Positions 15,138 to 23,710 of a stretch of DNA of 25,466 bases are shown in pieces. The notes under the pieces were generated by a model, which saw only the letters and a program-made list of their open reading frames with translations, did no database searches and had not been told where the DNA came from. Location: assembly GCA_964424125.1 (NCBI GenBank), contig CAYRHS010000026.1, forward strand, positions 1 to 25,466, read 5' to 3'. The translations under genes were made by a program, and so were the position numbers. Position 1 is the first letter of the stretch. Each line of letters starts with the position of its first letter. The stretch is from CAYRHS01 sp964424125. Its GTDB lineage: Bacteria > Actinomycetota > Acidimicrobiia > IMCC26256 > JAOSJL01.

Positions 15138-15462
15138 CGGTCCAAGTCCCTTCTTCGCGGATCGGGCGGAGCGGCCCCTCGATGCAACACCTCGGGAGCG
15201 GAACAGTCGGCCGCGAGAACCACAGCCATGGTCTCGTACGTCCCACGCCCGACTCCGCGGCTTGCCCACTTCCAGAGTGTCGCGTTCCTGAATCTTTCGC
15301 AACGAGCTTGCGAGACCTGCCGGGCCCGCCCGACACGAGGACGAAAGGAGCCGGCGACAACGGCATCGGGGAGACGCAGTCAGTATCGTCGGCCATGACG
15401 TAAGCCGGCTGTTCCGACCGCCGCGGTCCGTACGGGGTGTCGATGTCGGAAGGGTGCGCACG
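15138..15462. other. Intergenic region between the lipoprotein and pfp genes
   Basis: 325 bases separate two divergent genes. It contains frames that are Arg- and Ser-rich and look like chance. I find no convincing promoter: TATCGT at 15384-15389 fits a -10 for pfp but lacks a -35, and TTGCGA on the minus strand at about 15304-15299 lacks a matching -10. A ribosome site GGAAGGG closes the region just before pfp. Confidence 0.5.
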
Positions 15463-16764
15463 ATGAGTCAGCAGGGCAAGCTCGGCATCCTCGTCGGCGG
15501 TGGCCCGGCGCCAGGGATCAACAGCGTCATCGGCGCGGCGACGATCCGCGCCGAGCTCCAGGGTGTCGAGGTCGTCGGCATCCGCGACGGCTTCGAGTGG
15601 ATCATGCAGGGCGACACCGACCACGTCGTCAGACTGACCGCCGAGGAGGTCAGCCGCATCCACTTCCGCGGGGGTTCCATCCTCGGTACCTCACGCGCCA
15701 ACCCGACGAAGGATCCTGCGCTCCTGGAGCAGTGCGTCACCTCGCTCGAGAAGCTCGGTGTGTCGCAACTCGTCACCATCGGGGGCGACGACACCGCCTA
15801 CTCGGCGATGCGACTCTCGAAGCTGGCCGAGGGCGCCATCCGCGTCGCGCACACGCCCAAGACGATCGACAACGACCTCGACCTCCCACCGTGGGTCGAC
15901 ACCTTCGGCTACCAGACCGCGCGCCACCACGGCGTCGAGATCGTGCAGAACCTCATGGTCGACGCCAAGACGACGTCGCGCTGGTACTTCGTGATCGCCA
16001 TGGGCCGCAAGGCCGGGCACCTCGCGCTCGGAATGGGCAAGGCGGCCGGTGCCACGCTCACCCTCATCCCCGAGGAGTTCGGCGACAGGTTCGGCCTGTC
16101 GGAGATCGTCGACACGCTCGTCGGAGCCATCATCAAGCGGCGGAGCACCGACCGTGGCGACGGCGTCGCCGTGATCGCCGAGGGTGTCGTGCTCGGCCTC
16201 GACTCCGCCGAGCTCTCGCAGCTCTCCGATGTCGAGCGTGACGCCCACGGTCACGTGCGCATCGCGGAGATCGACATCGGCCGGATCCTCAAGGCGCAGG
16301 TGCAGGAACGGCTCGCAGAGCTCGGACTGAAGTCGACGATCGTCTCGAAGAACGTGGGCTACGAGCTGCGTTGCGCCGACCCGATCCCCGCCGACATGGA
16401 GTACACGCGTGACCTCGGGTACTGCGCGGCGAAGTACCTGATCTCTGGGGGCAGCGGCGTGATGGTCACCATGCAGGCCGGCCACTTCGAGCCCGTGCCG
16501 TTCGAGAAGATGCTGGACCCCGAGACGGGCCGGACCAAGGTGCGCGTCGTCGACCTGCACTCCACGCGCTACGCGATCGCCCGTCGCTACATGCTGCGGG
16601 TGCGCCGCGACGATTTCGAGCACCCCGAGGAGCTCGCGCGCCTCGCAGCGACCGCGGGGATGACGGTCGAAGCCTTCACCGAGCGGTTCAAGCCACTCGT
16701 CGCGAACGAGCCTCCGGCGCTCGTGCTCGACATGACCCCCAAGGAGGGCGCGCCCAGCGGCTGA
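15463..16764 (+). CDS. pfp: PPi-dependent 6-phosphofructokinase
   Basis: 433 aa. The ATG at 15463 is 8 bases after GGAAGGG; a GTG at 15454 lies inside that site and is less likely. It interconverts fructose 6-phosphate and fructose 1,6-bisphosphate. The phosphoryl-donor loop reads GGGPAPGIN (12-20), and two key positions identify the PPi type: TIGGDDT (105-111), where ATP enzymes have GGDGT, and PKTIDND (132-138), where ATP enzymes usually have PGTIDND. The catalytic Asp is D136. MGRKAGH (180-186) completes the active site. Because the PPi reaction is near equilibrium, the enzyme can run in either direction, for glycolysis or gluconeogenesis. Length exceeds the 320-aa bacterial ATP-PFK. It converges with the dehydrogenase at 10 bases. 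Donor specificity is inferred from motifs, not measured. Confidence 0.9.
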   Translation: MSQQGKLGILVGGGPAPGINSVIGAATIRAELQGVEVVGIRDGFEWIMQGDTDHVVRLTAEEVSRIHFRGGSILGTSRANPTKDPALLEQCVTSLEKLGVSQLVTIGGDDTAYSAMRLSKLAEGAIRVAHTPKTIDNDLDLPPWVDTFGYQTARHHGVEIVQNLMVDAKTTSRWYFVIAMGRKAGHLALGMGKAAGATLTLIPEEFGDRFGLSEIVDTLVGAIIKRRSTDRGDGVAVIAEGVVLGLDSAELSQLSDVERDAHGHVRIAEIDIGRILKAQVQERLAELGLKSTIVSKNVGYELRCADPIPADMEYTRDLGYCAAKYLISGGSGVMVTMQAGHFEPVPFEKMLDPETGRTKVRVVDLHSTRYAIARRYMLRVRRDDFEHPEELARLAATAGMTVEAFTERFKPLVANEPPALVLDMTPKEGAPSG

Positions 16765-16774
16765 GCACGTCGGA

Positions 16775-17725
16775 TCACTCGCTCGGCCGGGGACGCACGA
16801 GGTTCGGTGGCGTCTCGCCCGCGAGGACAGCGCGGACGCCCTCGGCCGCGAGCCGGGCCATCCGCGTGCGGGTCGCGACCGAGGCGCTCCCGATGTGGGG
16901 CAGCAGCACGGCGTGAGGCGCGGCGAGCAGGCGGGTATGGACGTGGGGCTCGTGCTCGTACACGTCGAGGCCGGTCGCGAAGATGCTCCCCGTCTCGAGC
17001 GCGTCCGCCAGCGCGGCCTCGTCCACCACCGGGCCCCGTGACGTGTTCACGAGGACCGCGGTTCGCTTCATCTGGGAGAGCTCCCGGGCGCCGATCAGGT
17101 GGTGGGTCTCGTCGGTGAACGGCACGTGCAGGCTCACCACGTCGGACCGCTCGAGCAGCTCGTCGAGTGCGGGCGTCCATCCCGGGAGGCCGGTGTCGTG
17201 ACGCGTGTGGTGGAACACCTCCATGCCGAAGCCGGCCGCCCGTCTCGCGACGGCCCGGCCGATCCGGCCGAAGCCGACGAGCCCGAGCGTCGCCCCGTGC
17301 ACGTCGCGTCCCAGGTGCTGCGTGATGCCCCATCCGCGCCACCGACCGGCGCGCAGGTCGGCCTCGGCCGCGCTCATCCGCCGCGAGGCGGCCAGCACGA
17401 GCGCGAAGGCGAGATCGGCGGTGGTGTCGTCGAGGACTCCGGGCGTGTTGCAGACCGCGACGCCGGCTCGTGTCGCCGCGGCGACGTCGATGTTGTCGTA
17501 GCCGACCGCGACGTTGCCGATCACCCGCAACCGGGCCGCGGCTCCGATGATCTCGGCGTCGATGCGATCGGTGAGCAACGCCACGATCGCCTCGACGTCA
17601 GCAACCGCGGCGAGCAGCTCACTCCTGCTGAACGGCGTGTCGGCGGGGCGCCGGACCAGGTCGTGGCCTGCCAACGGGTCGAGCCCGCCGTCGGGGAGGG
17701 TCCGGGTGACGAGGACGCGCGCCAT
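16775..17725 (-). CDS. D-2-hydroxyacid dehydrogenase (glyoxylate/hydroxypyruvate reductase type)
   Basis: 316 aa, the normal length. The ATG at 17725 follows the upstream hydrolase gene by only 11 bases, implying an operon. The NAD(P) Rossmann fold shows GFGRIG (151-156). The catalytic triad of the family is present: Arg230 in NTSRGP, Glu259 in YEHEP and His277 in LPHIGSAS. GYDNIDVAAATRAGVAVCNTPG (75-96) is the substrate-loop motif typical of the glyoxylate/hydroxypyruvate and D-glycerate branch (GyaR/GhrB). It reduces a 2-oxoacid to a D-2-hydroxyacid in the cytoplasm. HHTRH (172-176) at the cofactor-selecting region includes an Arg, which leans towards NADPH. The exact acid cannot be read. 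Confidence 0.88.
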   Translation of the reverse strand: MARVLVTRTLPDGGLDPLAGHDLVRRPADTPFSRSELLAAVADVEAIVALLTDRIDAEIIGAAARLRVIGNVAVGYDNIDVAAATRAGVAVCNTPGVLDDTTADLAFALVLAASRRMSAAEADLRAGRWRGWGITQHLGRDVHGATLGLVGFGRIGRAVARRAAGFGMEVFHHTRHDTGLPGWTPALDELLERSDVVSLHVPFTDETHHLIGARELSQMKRTAVLVNTSRGPVVDEAALADALETGSIFATGLDVYEHEPHVHTRLLAAPHAVLLPHIGSASVATRTRMARLAAEGVRAVLAGETPPNLVRPRPSE

Positions 17726-17736
17726 CCGGTCCGGGG

Positions 17737-19155
17737 TCAGTCGTCGCCGATGGCCGACAGATAGGGGACGAGCGCCTCGAGCAGCGGGTTCCGCTCGGGG
17801 ACGACACCGAGCGGGTCGGTGTGCGTCAGCGTGGCGCTCTCGTCCACGAGGGTGAGCTGGTCGTCGCCGACTCCGGACTGCTCGGCGAGGGAACGGGCGG
17901 CGTCGAGCACCCGGCCCTTCCCGAAGCTTGTCTCGAGGGCGAAGATCGGGATCGTCAGGGCGTCACCGTGGACGGCCCGCACACCAACGACCTCCTGCGC
18001 CGGCTTCGCAGTCCCGCCGTTGACCGTGCCGCCGTCGAGACCGAGGCGGACCGGGTGGTACCAGGCGGTGCCGTCGACACCCTTGATGCCGGAGAACATC
18101 GTGGCCGCGCGTTCGACCGGTACCAGCCCGTCGTCGACCCAGCCACGGGGCTCTCCGCTCGAGGCCAGGCTGCCGATGTGCATCTGGACGAGGGCCAGGT
18201 TGTCCGGACTCGTCGACTCGTCGAGCGCGTACCCGTACTGGGCGGCGTTGGTCGGGGCGACCGGTGGCTTCAGCTCCTCGGGGAAGAGCGGCCAGTCGTA
18301 CGCGAGGTTCGCCTCCTTGGGTTCGAGGCGCGCCGCGCTCGCACCCAGCGCGTTGAAGACGCCGCCTGCCCAGGGCAGTCCCAGCCCGACCAGGTCGTTG
18401 AAGGGCGACTCGCCCTCGAGGGCGGCGAGCTCCGACTCGACCTCTTCGACGCTGTCGGCGGAGCCGGCTCCGCTGCCGCCGTCGATGAGCACGAGCCCCG
18501 CGAGATCCTCGGCGCCGGCATGCCCGTCGAAGTCCCAGGTGCCGTAGGCGACCGCGATCGTGCCGCCCAACGAGTGTCCGCCGAGTACCACGGCACCGCC
18601 CATCTGTTCGGCTTCCTGGATCACGACCGCGAGATCGTCGACCGCGGTCGCCATACCCCAGTCGCGGGCGAAGTCGACGGCCGCGTCCTCGGGGGGTTCG
18701 AAGTGCTCGGCGATCGACGGTTCCGACAGCCACCGCAGGTAGTAGTCGAAGGCCTCCTCGTTGGTGGCGTCCCCGGCGAGGTACCGGTCGAGGACCGAGT
18801 GGTCCTCGAGCAGGTTCTCCCGCCGGTCGACCGCCCACACCTGCCAGTCCGGCAGCCGGTCGACGATCTCGGTGGCCAGGGGCGAGAAGTACGCGGCGCC
18901 TGCCGAGGTACCCGGCTCGAGCACGAGGACGTTCTCCGCGTCCTCGCGACCGTGCTCGAGGACCGTGATCCGGTCGTACTCGGCGGGGCCCGGCCCATCC
19001 GGCGTGTCGAGGGTCACGACGCGAACCTCCGGTTCACTCGCCGATCCCGCGGCGGGCGACGACGAGTCGCTCTCGTCATCGCCGTTGCACGCCGGCACCG
19101 CGATCACGAGCGCCGCGACCAGCGCAAACAGCCGTCCCCCCACGCGCGGCAACAC
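17737..19155 (-). CDS. Alpha/beta-hydrolase lipoprotein
   Basis: 472 aa from a GTG at 19155 with GGAG 5 bases upstream; a TTG at 19176 would add seven residues and lacks such a site. The signal peptide ends in IAVPAC, with Cys23 probably lipidated. The hydrolase fold shows the oxyanion-side strand VLVLEPGTSAG (76-86), WAVDRRENLL (108-116) and the nucleophile elbow GGHSLGG with Ser195. Asp and His candidates are D225 in LVLIDGG and His445 in ATLTHTDPL, the latter in the right C-terminal place. The length is greater than that of simple esterases and includes a lid-like insert (about 230-340). It precedes the dehydrogenase with 11 bases between. An ester or peptide substrate outside the membrane is inferred; none can be named. 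Confidence 0.8.
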   Translation of the reverse strand: MLPRVGGRLFALVAALVIAVPACNGDDESDSSSPAAGSASEPEVRVVTLDTPDGPGPAEYDRITVLEHGREDAENVLVLEPGTSAGAAYFSPLATEIVDRLPDWQVWAVDRRENLLEDHSVLDRYLAGDATNEEAFDYYLRWLSEPSIAEHFEPPEDAAVDFARDWGMATAVDDLAVVIQEAEQMGGAVVLGGHSLGGTIAVAYGTWDFDGHAGAEDLAGLVLIDGGSGAGSADSVEEVESELAALEGESPFNDLVGLGLPWAGGVFNALGASAARLEPKEANLAYDWPLFPEELKPPVAPTNAAQYGYALDESTSPDNLALVQMHIGSLASSGEPRGWVDDGLVPVERAATMFSGIKGVDGTAWYHPVRLGLDGGTVNGGTAKPAQEVVGVRAVHGDALTIPIFALETSFGKGRVLDAARSLAEQSGVGDDQLTLVDESATLTHTDPLGVVPERNPLLEALVPYLSAIGDD

Positions 19156-19202
19156 TATGACTCCGCCGCGGAGCAACGGGGGCGCTGCTCTTGCTCACAG
19201 CT

Positions 19203-19928
19203 TCAGCGGGCGGCGACCTCGTGGAAGCGGTGGCGGCCGGGGATCCCCTTGACGCGCGTTCGACGCCGAGCGTGGAACCGCAGGCCGTCTTTGCCCTGGA
19301 GCCGCTCGAAGACCTCGCCGGATACCAGCACCTCACCGGGGCGGGCCTGCTGGGCCAGCCGCGCCGCCAGCGCCACGTTGGTCCCGTGGTAGTCGCTCCC
19401 GTGCCTGACCACGGCGCCGGTGTGGATGCCCATCCGAAGCTCGAGCTTCACAGCGATGTCGTCGCTGGCGTTCAGCGCGGGGGCGATGGCGAGCGCGCCG
19501 TCGACGGCCCCTCGGGGCGTTCGGAACGCAGCCATGAAACCGTCACCCTGGGTCTTGACCACGACCCCGCCGTGGTCGCCGACTACCGCCTTAACGATCC
19601 TGTCGTGGGCGACCAGCACTCGCACCCACGCGTCGTCACCGAGGCGATGGTTGAGCGTGGTCGAGTCGACGATGTCGGAGAACAGCAAGGTGACCGTCCC
19701 GTCGGGACCGGTCATCGGCTGCAGTCTCGAGAGGCCCTTCTCGAGCCATCCGACCAGCGACGTGAGCGGCTGCGCGGCCACAGGAACCAGGCCGGCCAGC
19801 GCGTCGAGCCCGGGCCGCTCGCGACGTCTCCGTCGACGCATCCGCCGCACGACCTCGACCGCCAGCCAGGCGCAGGCGACGAGCACGAAGGCTCCCAGCG
19901 CGAGCGCCAGCAGCCAGCCCTGGTCCAC
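19203..19928 (-). CDS. Class III cyclase-homology protein with one membrane anchor
   Basis: 241 aa, GTG start at 19928. Residues 5-26 are one membrane segment, followed by an Arg-rich stop (RRMRRRRRRERP). The class III catalytic domain (about 75-240) has the metal Asp85 in LLFSDIVDST, K125 and metal Asp129 in VVKTQGDGF, and the purine-side Asp179 in DYHG. The last active-site segment reads GTNVALAARL, so the transition-state Asn expected two residues after the Val-start is Ala186, while Arg190 is kept. Loss of that Asn usually lowers activity, so this may be a weak cyclase or a sensory pseudo-cyclase. It belongs to the single-domain type common in actinobacteria. It lies head to tail with the hydrolase gene, 47 bases away, and is divergent from the lipoprotein at 20185. 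Confidence 0.85.
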   Translation of the reverse strand: MDQGWLLALALGAFVLVACAWLAVEVVRRMRRRRRRERPGLDALAGLVPVAAQPLTSLVGWLEKGLSRLQPMTGPDGTVTLLFSDIVDSTTLNHRLGDDAWVRVLVAHDRIVKAVVGDHGGVVVKTQGDGFMAAFRTPRGAVDGALAIAPALNASDDIAVKLELRMGIHTGAVVRHGSDYHGTNVALAARLAQQARPGEVLVSGEVFERLQGKDGLRFHARRRTRVKGIPGRHRFHEVAAR

Positions 19929-20114
19929 GCTGCGGAGCCTACGGGCGGAGATCTCCCGGCGATCATCTCGGCCGCGGGAGAAGAGACATCAGTGGGCTGC
20001 GAGAGCACGCCCTTTCGTCAACTCAGGCTGCGGACGACGGCGATGGATCGTGGCACCGCTTTGACCTGCAGCTTCGCAGCGCGCTCAGACCCGCTGACGC
20101 TGTCCGAGGGCCGA

Positions 20115-20147
20115 CACAACCGGTCCACAACCGGGACGCAACCGGTG
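20115..20147 (+). repeat. Three 11-bp-phased direct repeats (CAACCGG core)
   Basis: CAACCGG occurs at 20117, 20128 and 20139, exactly 11 bases apart, within units CACAACCGGTC, CACAACCGGGA and CGCAACCGGTG. All three copies lie on one face of the helix, 38-68 bases before the GTG at 20185. OmpR/PhoB-type response regulators bind direct repeats of this period, so this looks like a binding site. Confidence 0.55.
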
Positions 20148-20184
20148 GGGCGGACCCTGAGGAGGGCAGAACTGAGGAGGAGCG

Positions 20185-21099
20185 GTGAGAAGGATGCTGA
20201 CCCTCGTGGCGATCGTGTGTGTCGGCGCGCTGTTCCTGGTGGGCTGCGGTGATGACGGCCAGTCTGGATCTGGTGCGACCATTGAGGCATCGACGTCGAT
20301 CAGCACCACCACGCTCGACGTCCCGCTCGCGGTGGAGGTCACCCAGGACCTGAACTACACGAGCGAGCGCGTCCTGGACGTGTACGCCCCGGCCGAGGGG
20401 TCGGGCTGGCCGGTGGTCGTCCACTTCCACGGCGGCGTATCCTCGCCAGAGGAGTACGCCGAGTTTGCCCGGGCGGTCGCCCAACAGGGTGTCGTCGTCT
20501 TCGTTCCCGAGTGGAGGGCGCTCGGCCCCGTAGGGGGATCCGAGGACACCGTCTGTGCCATCGCGTTTGCCGCCGCACATGGGGAGGAATACGGCGCAGC
20601 CACCGATCGAATGACCCTGTCGGGTTACTCGACCGGTGGGTTCACCGCCGTCATCCACGCCCTCATGGGCGACGAGCCCCCACTCCCAGTCACCGACTGT
20701 GAGGTCGACCCTGTCGTCGAGGCACCGGACGCCGTCGTGGGCGGCGGTGCCCCACTGTTCGCCGCGCAGTGGGCACGAGACGGGCGCTTCGCCACCAATC
20801 CGCAGTGGGCTCCGCTCACGCCCGAGCAGATCGACGCCTTCGACCCGTACCTCGCTCTCGGCCGGAATCCCGACCTCCAGGTCCGACTGGTCGTGGGCGA
20901 GGACGACGTCGGCGGGAACCCCGCCGTCGCCTTCCCGATCGCCGAATCGAACCGTGACTACCTCGATGCCTTGGTGGAGTCCGGCTACGACGCGGAGTTG
21001 ATCGAGGTGCCCGGCGGACACGAGGGACCCCTCGCACCCGGGCCCGACGGCTTGGACACCTACGTCGACGTGGTCGTCGAGACCGCCCGAGGCGACTGA
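20185..21099 (+). CDS. Alpha/beta-hydrolase lipoprotein (BD-FAE/esterase-like)
   Basis: 304 aa. The GTG at 20185 is preceded by GAGGAGG (20174-20180); the in-frame ATG at 20194 is the alternative. The N-terminus MRRMLTLVAIVCVGALFLVGC has a good lipobox with Cys21. The hydrolase core has the oxyanion HGG motif in VVVHFHGGVSSPEEY (77-91), the nucleophile elbow GYSTGG with Ser149, and an acid near D240/D241 (LVVGEDD). The base is His279 in PGGHEGPL. The gene belongs to the dienelactone-hydrolase/esterase-lipase sort of family; the short 304-aa length and the HGG motif fit a carboxylesterase. Three phased CAACCGG repeats upstream suggest control by a response regulator. Substrate unknown; extracytoplasmic. 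Confidence 0.82.
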   Translation: MRRMLTLVAIVCVGALFLVGCGDDGQSGSGATIEASTSISTTTLDVPLAVEVTQDLNYTSERVLDVYAPAEGSGWPVVVHFHGGVSSPEEYAEFARAVAQQGVVVFVPEWRALGPVGGSEDTVCAIAFAAAHGEEYGAATDRMTLSGYSTGGFTAVIHALMGDEPPLPVTDCEVDPVVEAPDAVVGGGAPLFAAQWARDGRFATNPQWAPLTPEQIDAFDPYLALGRNPDLQVRLVVGEDDVGGNPAVAFPIAESNRDYLDALVESGYDAELIEVPGGHEGPLAPGPDGLDTYVDVVVETARGD

Positions 21100-21141
21100 A
21101 GCATCGCTGTAGGTGCGCGCGCTGTGCCGCCCGCGGAGCGG

Positions 21142-21170
21142 TTGACGGGTGTTCCGAGGGGCCATACGTT
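21142..21170 (+). promoter_or_regulatory. Sigma-70-type promoter for the LLM oxidoreductase gene
   Basis: TTGACG (21142-21147), a 17-base spacer and TACGTT (21165-21170) make a good match for a housekeeping actinobacterial promoter. Transcription from about 21177 would give a leader of some 34 bases that carries the GGGGGG ribosome site. Confidence 0.6.
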
Positions 21171-21210
21171 CCGCGCTCGAGCCCCAACAGGGTCTTCGGG
21201 GGGATCTCCG

Positions 21211-22341
21211 ATGCGGATCGGATCCACTGCGTTCAGCCTCCCGCCCTTCGCGAGGGGCGTCGACGCCGCGGCTGCCGCCGAAGCGGCCGGCGACGACTGG
21301 ATCGTCTACTGGGATCAGATGAACATCTCGTTCCCGCGCTCGATCCTGACGCCCGACATCACGTCGCTCATGAACGTGCTCGACGACCCGGACGCGTACT
21401 TCGATTGCGGACCCCTCATCGGCGTAGCCGCCTCGCGCGCCGAGCGCATCGAGTTCGGCTACGCGGTCATCGACGTGGTGCGTCGCCACCCGTCGCTCAT
21501 CGCCCAGACGCTCAACACGCTCGATCACGCCACCCGGGGTCGCGTCTTCACCGTGCTCGCCAGCGGTGAGAACAAGCAGATGAAGCCCTACGGCATCGCG
21601 CGCAAGGGCGCAGCCGACAAGCTCCAGGACGCGGTGCCGATGGTGAAGGCACTGCTGGCGGGCAACGAGCCGGTCACGATGGAGGGTAAGGCCTACAAGC
21701 TCGACCGGGCGCGCGTGTCGCTCCAGCCTTACGGCCCCACCCCACCCCCGGTCCTCGTCGCCGGCGGTGGTCCCGACACGCTTCGCCTCGTGGGAGAGCA
21801 GGCTGACGGCTGGATGACGTATGCGCCCGGCGGGCTCGAGAACGACGCGACGCAGTTCACCGACGATGTCGCCACGATCCGGGCGCACGCGGCGAGCGCG
21901 GGACGCGACCCCGACGAGCTCCGCTTCGTGCAGACGCTGATCTGCTTGATGCACGACGACGAGTCCGTGATCCCGACGCTGCGCGCGCATCCACTCATGA
22001 GGTGGAACGCGATGATGGTGACGCCGACCTCGAAGACGTTCGAGAAGTGGGGGATGCCTCACCCCTACGGCTACGACTGGATGTTCTCCCGCGACTGCAT
22101 CCCACCCTGGGTCTCCCGTGAGGAAGCGCTCGACGTGATCGAACGAACGCCGATCGAGGCCGTCGACCGGACGCACTTCGTCGGTACGCCACAACAAGTG
22201 TTGGAGCGCGCCCGGCCCTTCCTCGAGGGCGGGGCCACCGACGTTCTCCTCATCAACTACGCCGACTTCTGCGGGCTCGAGTACGCCGCGGGAAGCACGA
22301 GAGCCAAGACCGCGCTCAACCAGGAGCTCCGGCGGCTCTGA
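21211..22341 (+). CDS. LLM-class (luciferase-like) F420-dependent oxidoreductase
   Basis: 376 aa from an ATG at 21211 behind a GGGGGG tract; an in-frame GTG-type extension to 21124 would overlap the promoter and is rejected. This is a luciferase-like TIM barrel. Blocks seen are DWIVYWDQMNISFP (38-51), ERIEFGYAVIDVVRRHPSLIAQTLNTLDHATRGRV (about 80-114), the SGENKQMKPYG loop, and RVSLQPYGPTPPPVLVAGGGPDTLRLVGEQADGWMTY (about 170-206). The R-H-P-S-L-x-A-Q-x-x-x-T-L-D pattern is characteristic. The HPS and loop features fit the F420-using actinobacterial members better than FMN ones, but flavin use cannot be excluded. It probably oxidises or reduces an organic substrate in the cytoplasm. It is followed 31 bases later by the adenylate cyclase gene. 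Confidence 0.85.
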   Translation: MRIGSTAFSLPPFARGVDAAAAAEAAGDDWIVYWDQMNISFPRSILTPDITSLMNVLDDPDAYFDCGPLIGVAASRAERIEFGYAVIDVVRRHPSLIAQTLNTLDHATRGRVFTVLASGENKQMKPYGIARKGAADKLQDAVPMVKALLAGNEPVTMEGKAYKLDRARVSLQPYGPTPPPVLVAGGGPDTLRLVGEQADGWMTYAPGGLENDATQFTDDVATIRAHAASAGRDPDELRFVQTLICLMHDDESVIPTLRAHPLMRWNAMMVTPTSKTFEKWGMPHPYGYDWMFSRDCIPPWVSREEALDVIERTPIEAVDRTHFVGTPQQVLERARPFLEGGATDVLLINYADFCGLEYAAGSTRAKTALNQELRRL

Positions 22342-22372
22342 GCGGTCCGGCCTACGATGGCGGCAACAGCTC

Positions 22373-23710
22373 ATGAACGGTCGTGCCCATAAGAGCGTCC
22401 TGTCTCGGCCGGGGCAACGAGGGTGGGCTCTCGAACGGGCACCAGGTACGTCGCGCTGGGGTCTCCGCTTCCTCAATGCGGCGGTAGAGCGCGGTTACAA
22501 GGGCTGGTATCTGGATGCGACCCGGTTCTTCTCCCGACTGGGGCTGCTCGCGTCGGTCGGGCTCTGGGTGCTCGTCTTCGTCGGTTGTTCGTTTGCCATC
22601 GCGGGCGCGTTCGCGAACGGCGCTCCCTTCGTACTCGCCGCGGTCTCGGTGGTGGTGGCGGCGTGGGGTGTCACCTTCGCCGTCTCCCTGCGGGAGTGGG
22701 TGCCGTTGGCTACGGCGCTCGCCAATGCATTCGCCGGCCTCGCGGCGATCGGCTTCGCGCGGGCGATCCTCCAGTCGGGACAGCTGCCGCTGGCCGGCAT
22801 GGGGATGATCATGCTCGTGTTCTTCGGGTTCGTCGTCTTCCGCCTTCACCCCCTTACCGCGGCGGTGGCAGTGGCGACCTATGCCATCGCCTACGAGCTC
22901 ATGATCACCGCGGTCGCCCGCGACGCCGACATCGACGCGACGGCATACTGGGTCACCACCACGCTCCTGGCGAGCTCGTACGTCGCCGGGCTCTTCATGT
23001 GCGCGTTGATCGAACGACAGATGCGCGTGCAGTACCACAGCGAGCGAACCATCGAACACCAGCGGAAGATCATCGAAGAGGAACGCCAACGGGCCGACGA
23101 CCTGCTGTTGAACATCCTCCCTCAGAAGATCGCCGAACGCCTCAAGCGTTCCCCCGAGGTGATCGCCGAGCGCTTCGACGACGTGACGGTGCTCTTCGCC
23201 GACATCGTGTCATTCACCCCGCTTGCCGCCGGAGTCGGCCCCGACGAGGTGGTCGAGATGCTCAACGAAGTCTTCAGCTGCTTCGACGTACTGGCTCGCC
23301 GGCACGGAGTGGAGAAGATCAAGACGGTCGGCGACGCCTACGTGGCGGCAGGGGGCCTGCCTGCGCCCCGCCCCGACCATGCCCAGGCCGTTGCCGATCT
23401 CGCGCTCGACATGCGCGCGGCGGGGCAAACCCTCGGATCCGCCGATCATCGCCTCGACCTCCGCGTCGGCATCGCGAGCGGTCCGGTGGTCGCGGGCGTC
23501 ATCGGCCATCACAAGTTCGCGTACGACCTGTGGGGCGACACCGTCAACACTGCCGCTCGCATGGAATCACACGGCATTCCCGGCGAGATCCAGATCAGTC
23601 GCTCGACCCACGACCACCTCCGGTCCTCGCACCGCATGACCGAGCGAGGCACCGTCGAGGTGAAAGGCAAGGGTCCGGTTCGGACCTGGTTGCTCACTGG
23701 CCGTCGGTGA
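22373..23710 (+). CDS. Six-TM class III adenylate cyclase
   Basis: 445 aa, ATG at 22373 with only a weak ribosome site. An N-terminal tail of about 55 residues is followed by six membrane segments (about 57-80, 84-104, 110-132, 139-156, 160-180, 194-214). A charged helical linker (RTIEHQRKIIEEERQRADDLLLNILPQKIAERLK, in parts) joins them to the catalytic domain at about 268-445. All key residues are present: metal Asp277 in VLFADIVSFT, adenine Lys317 and metal Asp321 in EKIKTVGDAYV, Asp385 in YDLWG, transition-state Asn392 and Arg396 in DTVNTAARMES. It should make cyclic AMP from ATP as a homodimer. This is the mycobacterial Rv1625c/mammalian-like layout. TACGAT at 22353-22358 fits a -10 box. 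Confidence 0.92.
   Translation: MNGRAHKSVLSRPGQRGWALERAPGTSRWGLRFLNAAVERGYKGWYLDATRFFSRLGLLASVGLWVLVFVGCSFAIAGAFANGAPFVLAAVSVVVAAWGVTFAVSLREWVPLATALANAFAGLAAIGFARAILQSGQLPLAGMGMIMLVFFGFVVFRLHPLTAAVAVATYAIAYELMITAVARDADIDATAYWVTTTLLASSYVAGLFMCALIERQMRVQYHSERTIEHQRKIIEEERQRADDLLLNILPQKIAERLKRSPEVIAERFDDVTVLFADIVSFTPLAAGVGPDEVVEMLNEVFSCFDVLARRHGVEKIKTVGDAYVAAGGLPAPRPDHAQAVADLALDMRAAGQTLGSADHRLDLRVGIASGPVVAGVIGHHKFAYDLWGDTVNTAARMESHGIPGEIQISRSTHDHLRSSHRMTERGTVEVKGKGPVRTWLLTGRR

Noticed and set aside
17821..19392. 523-aa plus-strand frame opposite the hydrolase lipoprotein
   Set aside because: Antisense shadow of a gene with a clear GHSLG motif and signal peptide.
20023..22476. 817-aa minus-strand open frame
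   Set aside because: It lies antisense to the hydrolase and LLM genes and is Arg/Gly-rich with no recognisable domain. Long antisense frames are expected at this GC content.
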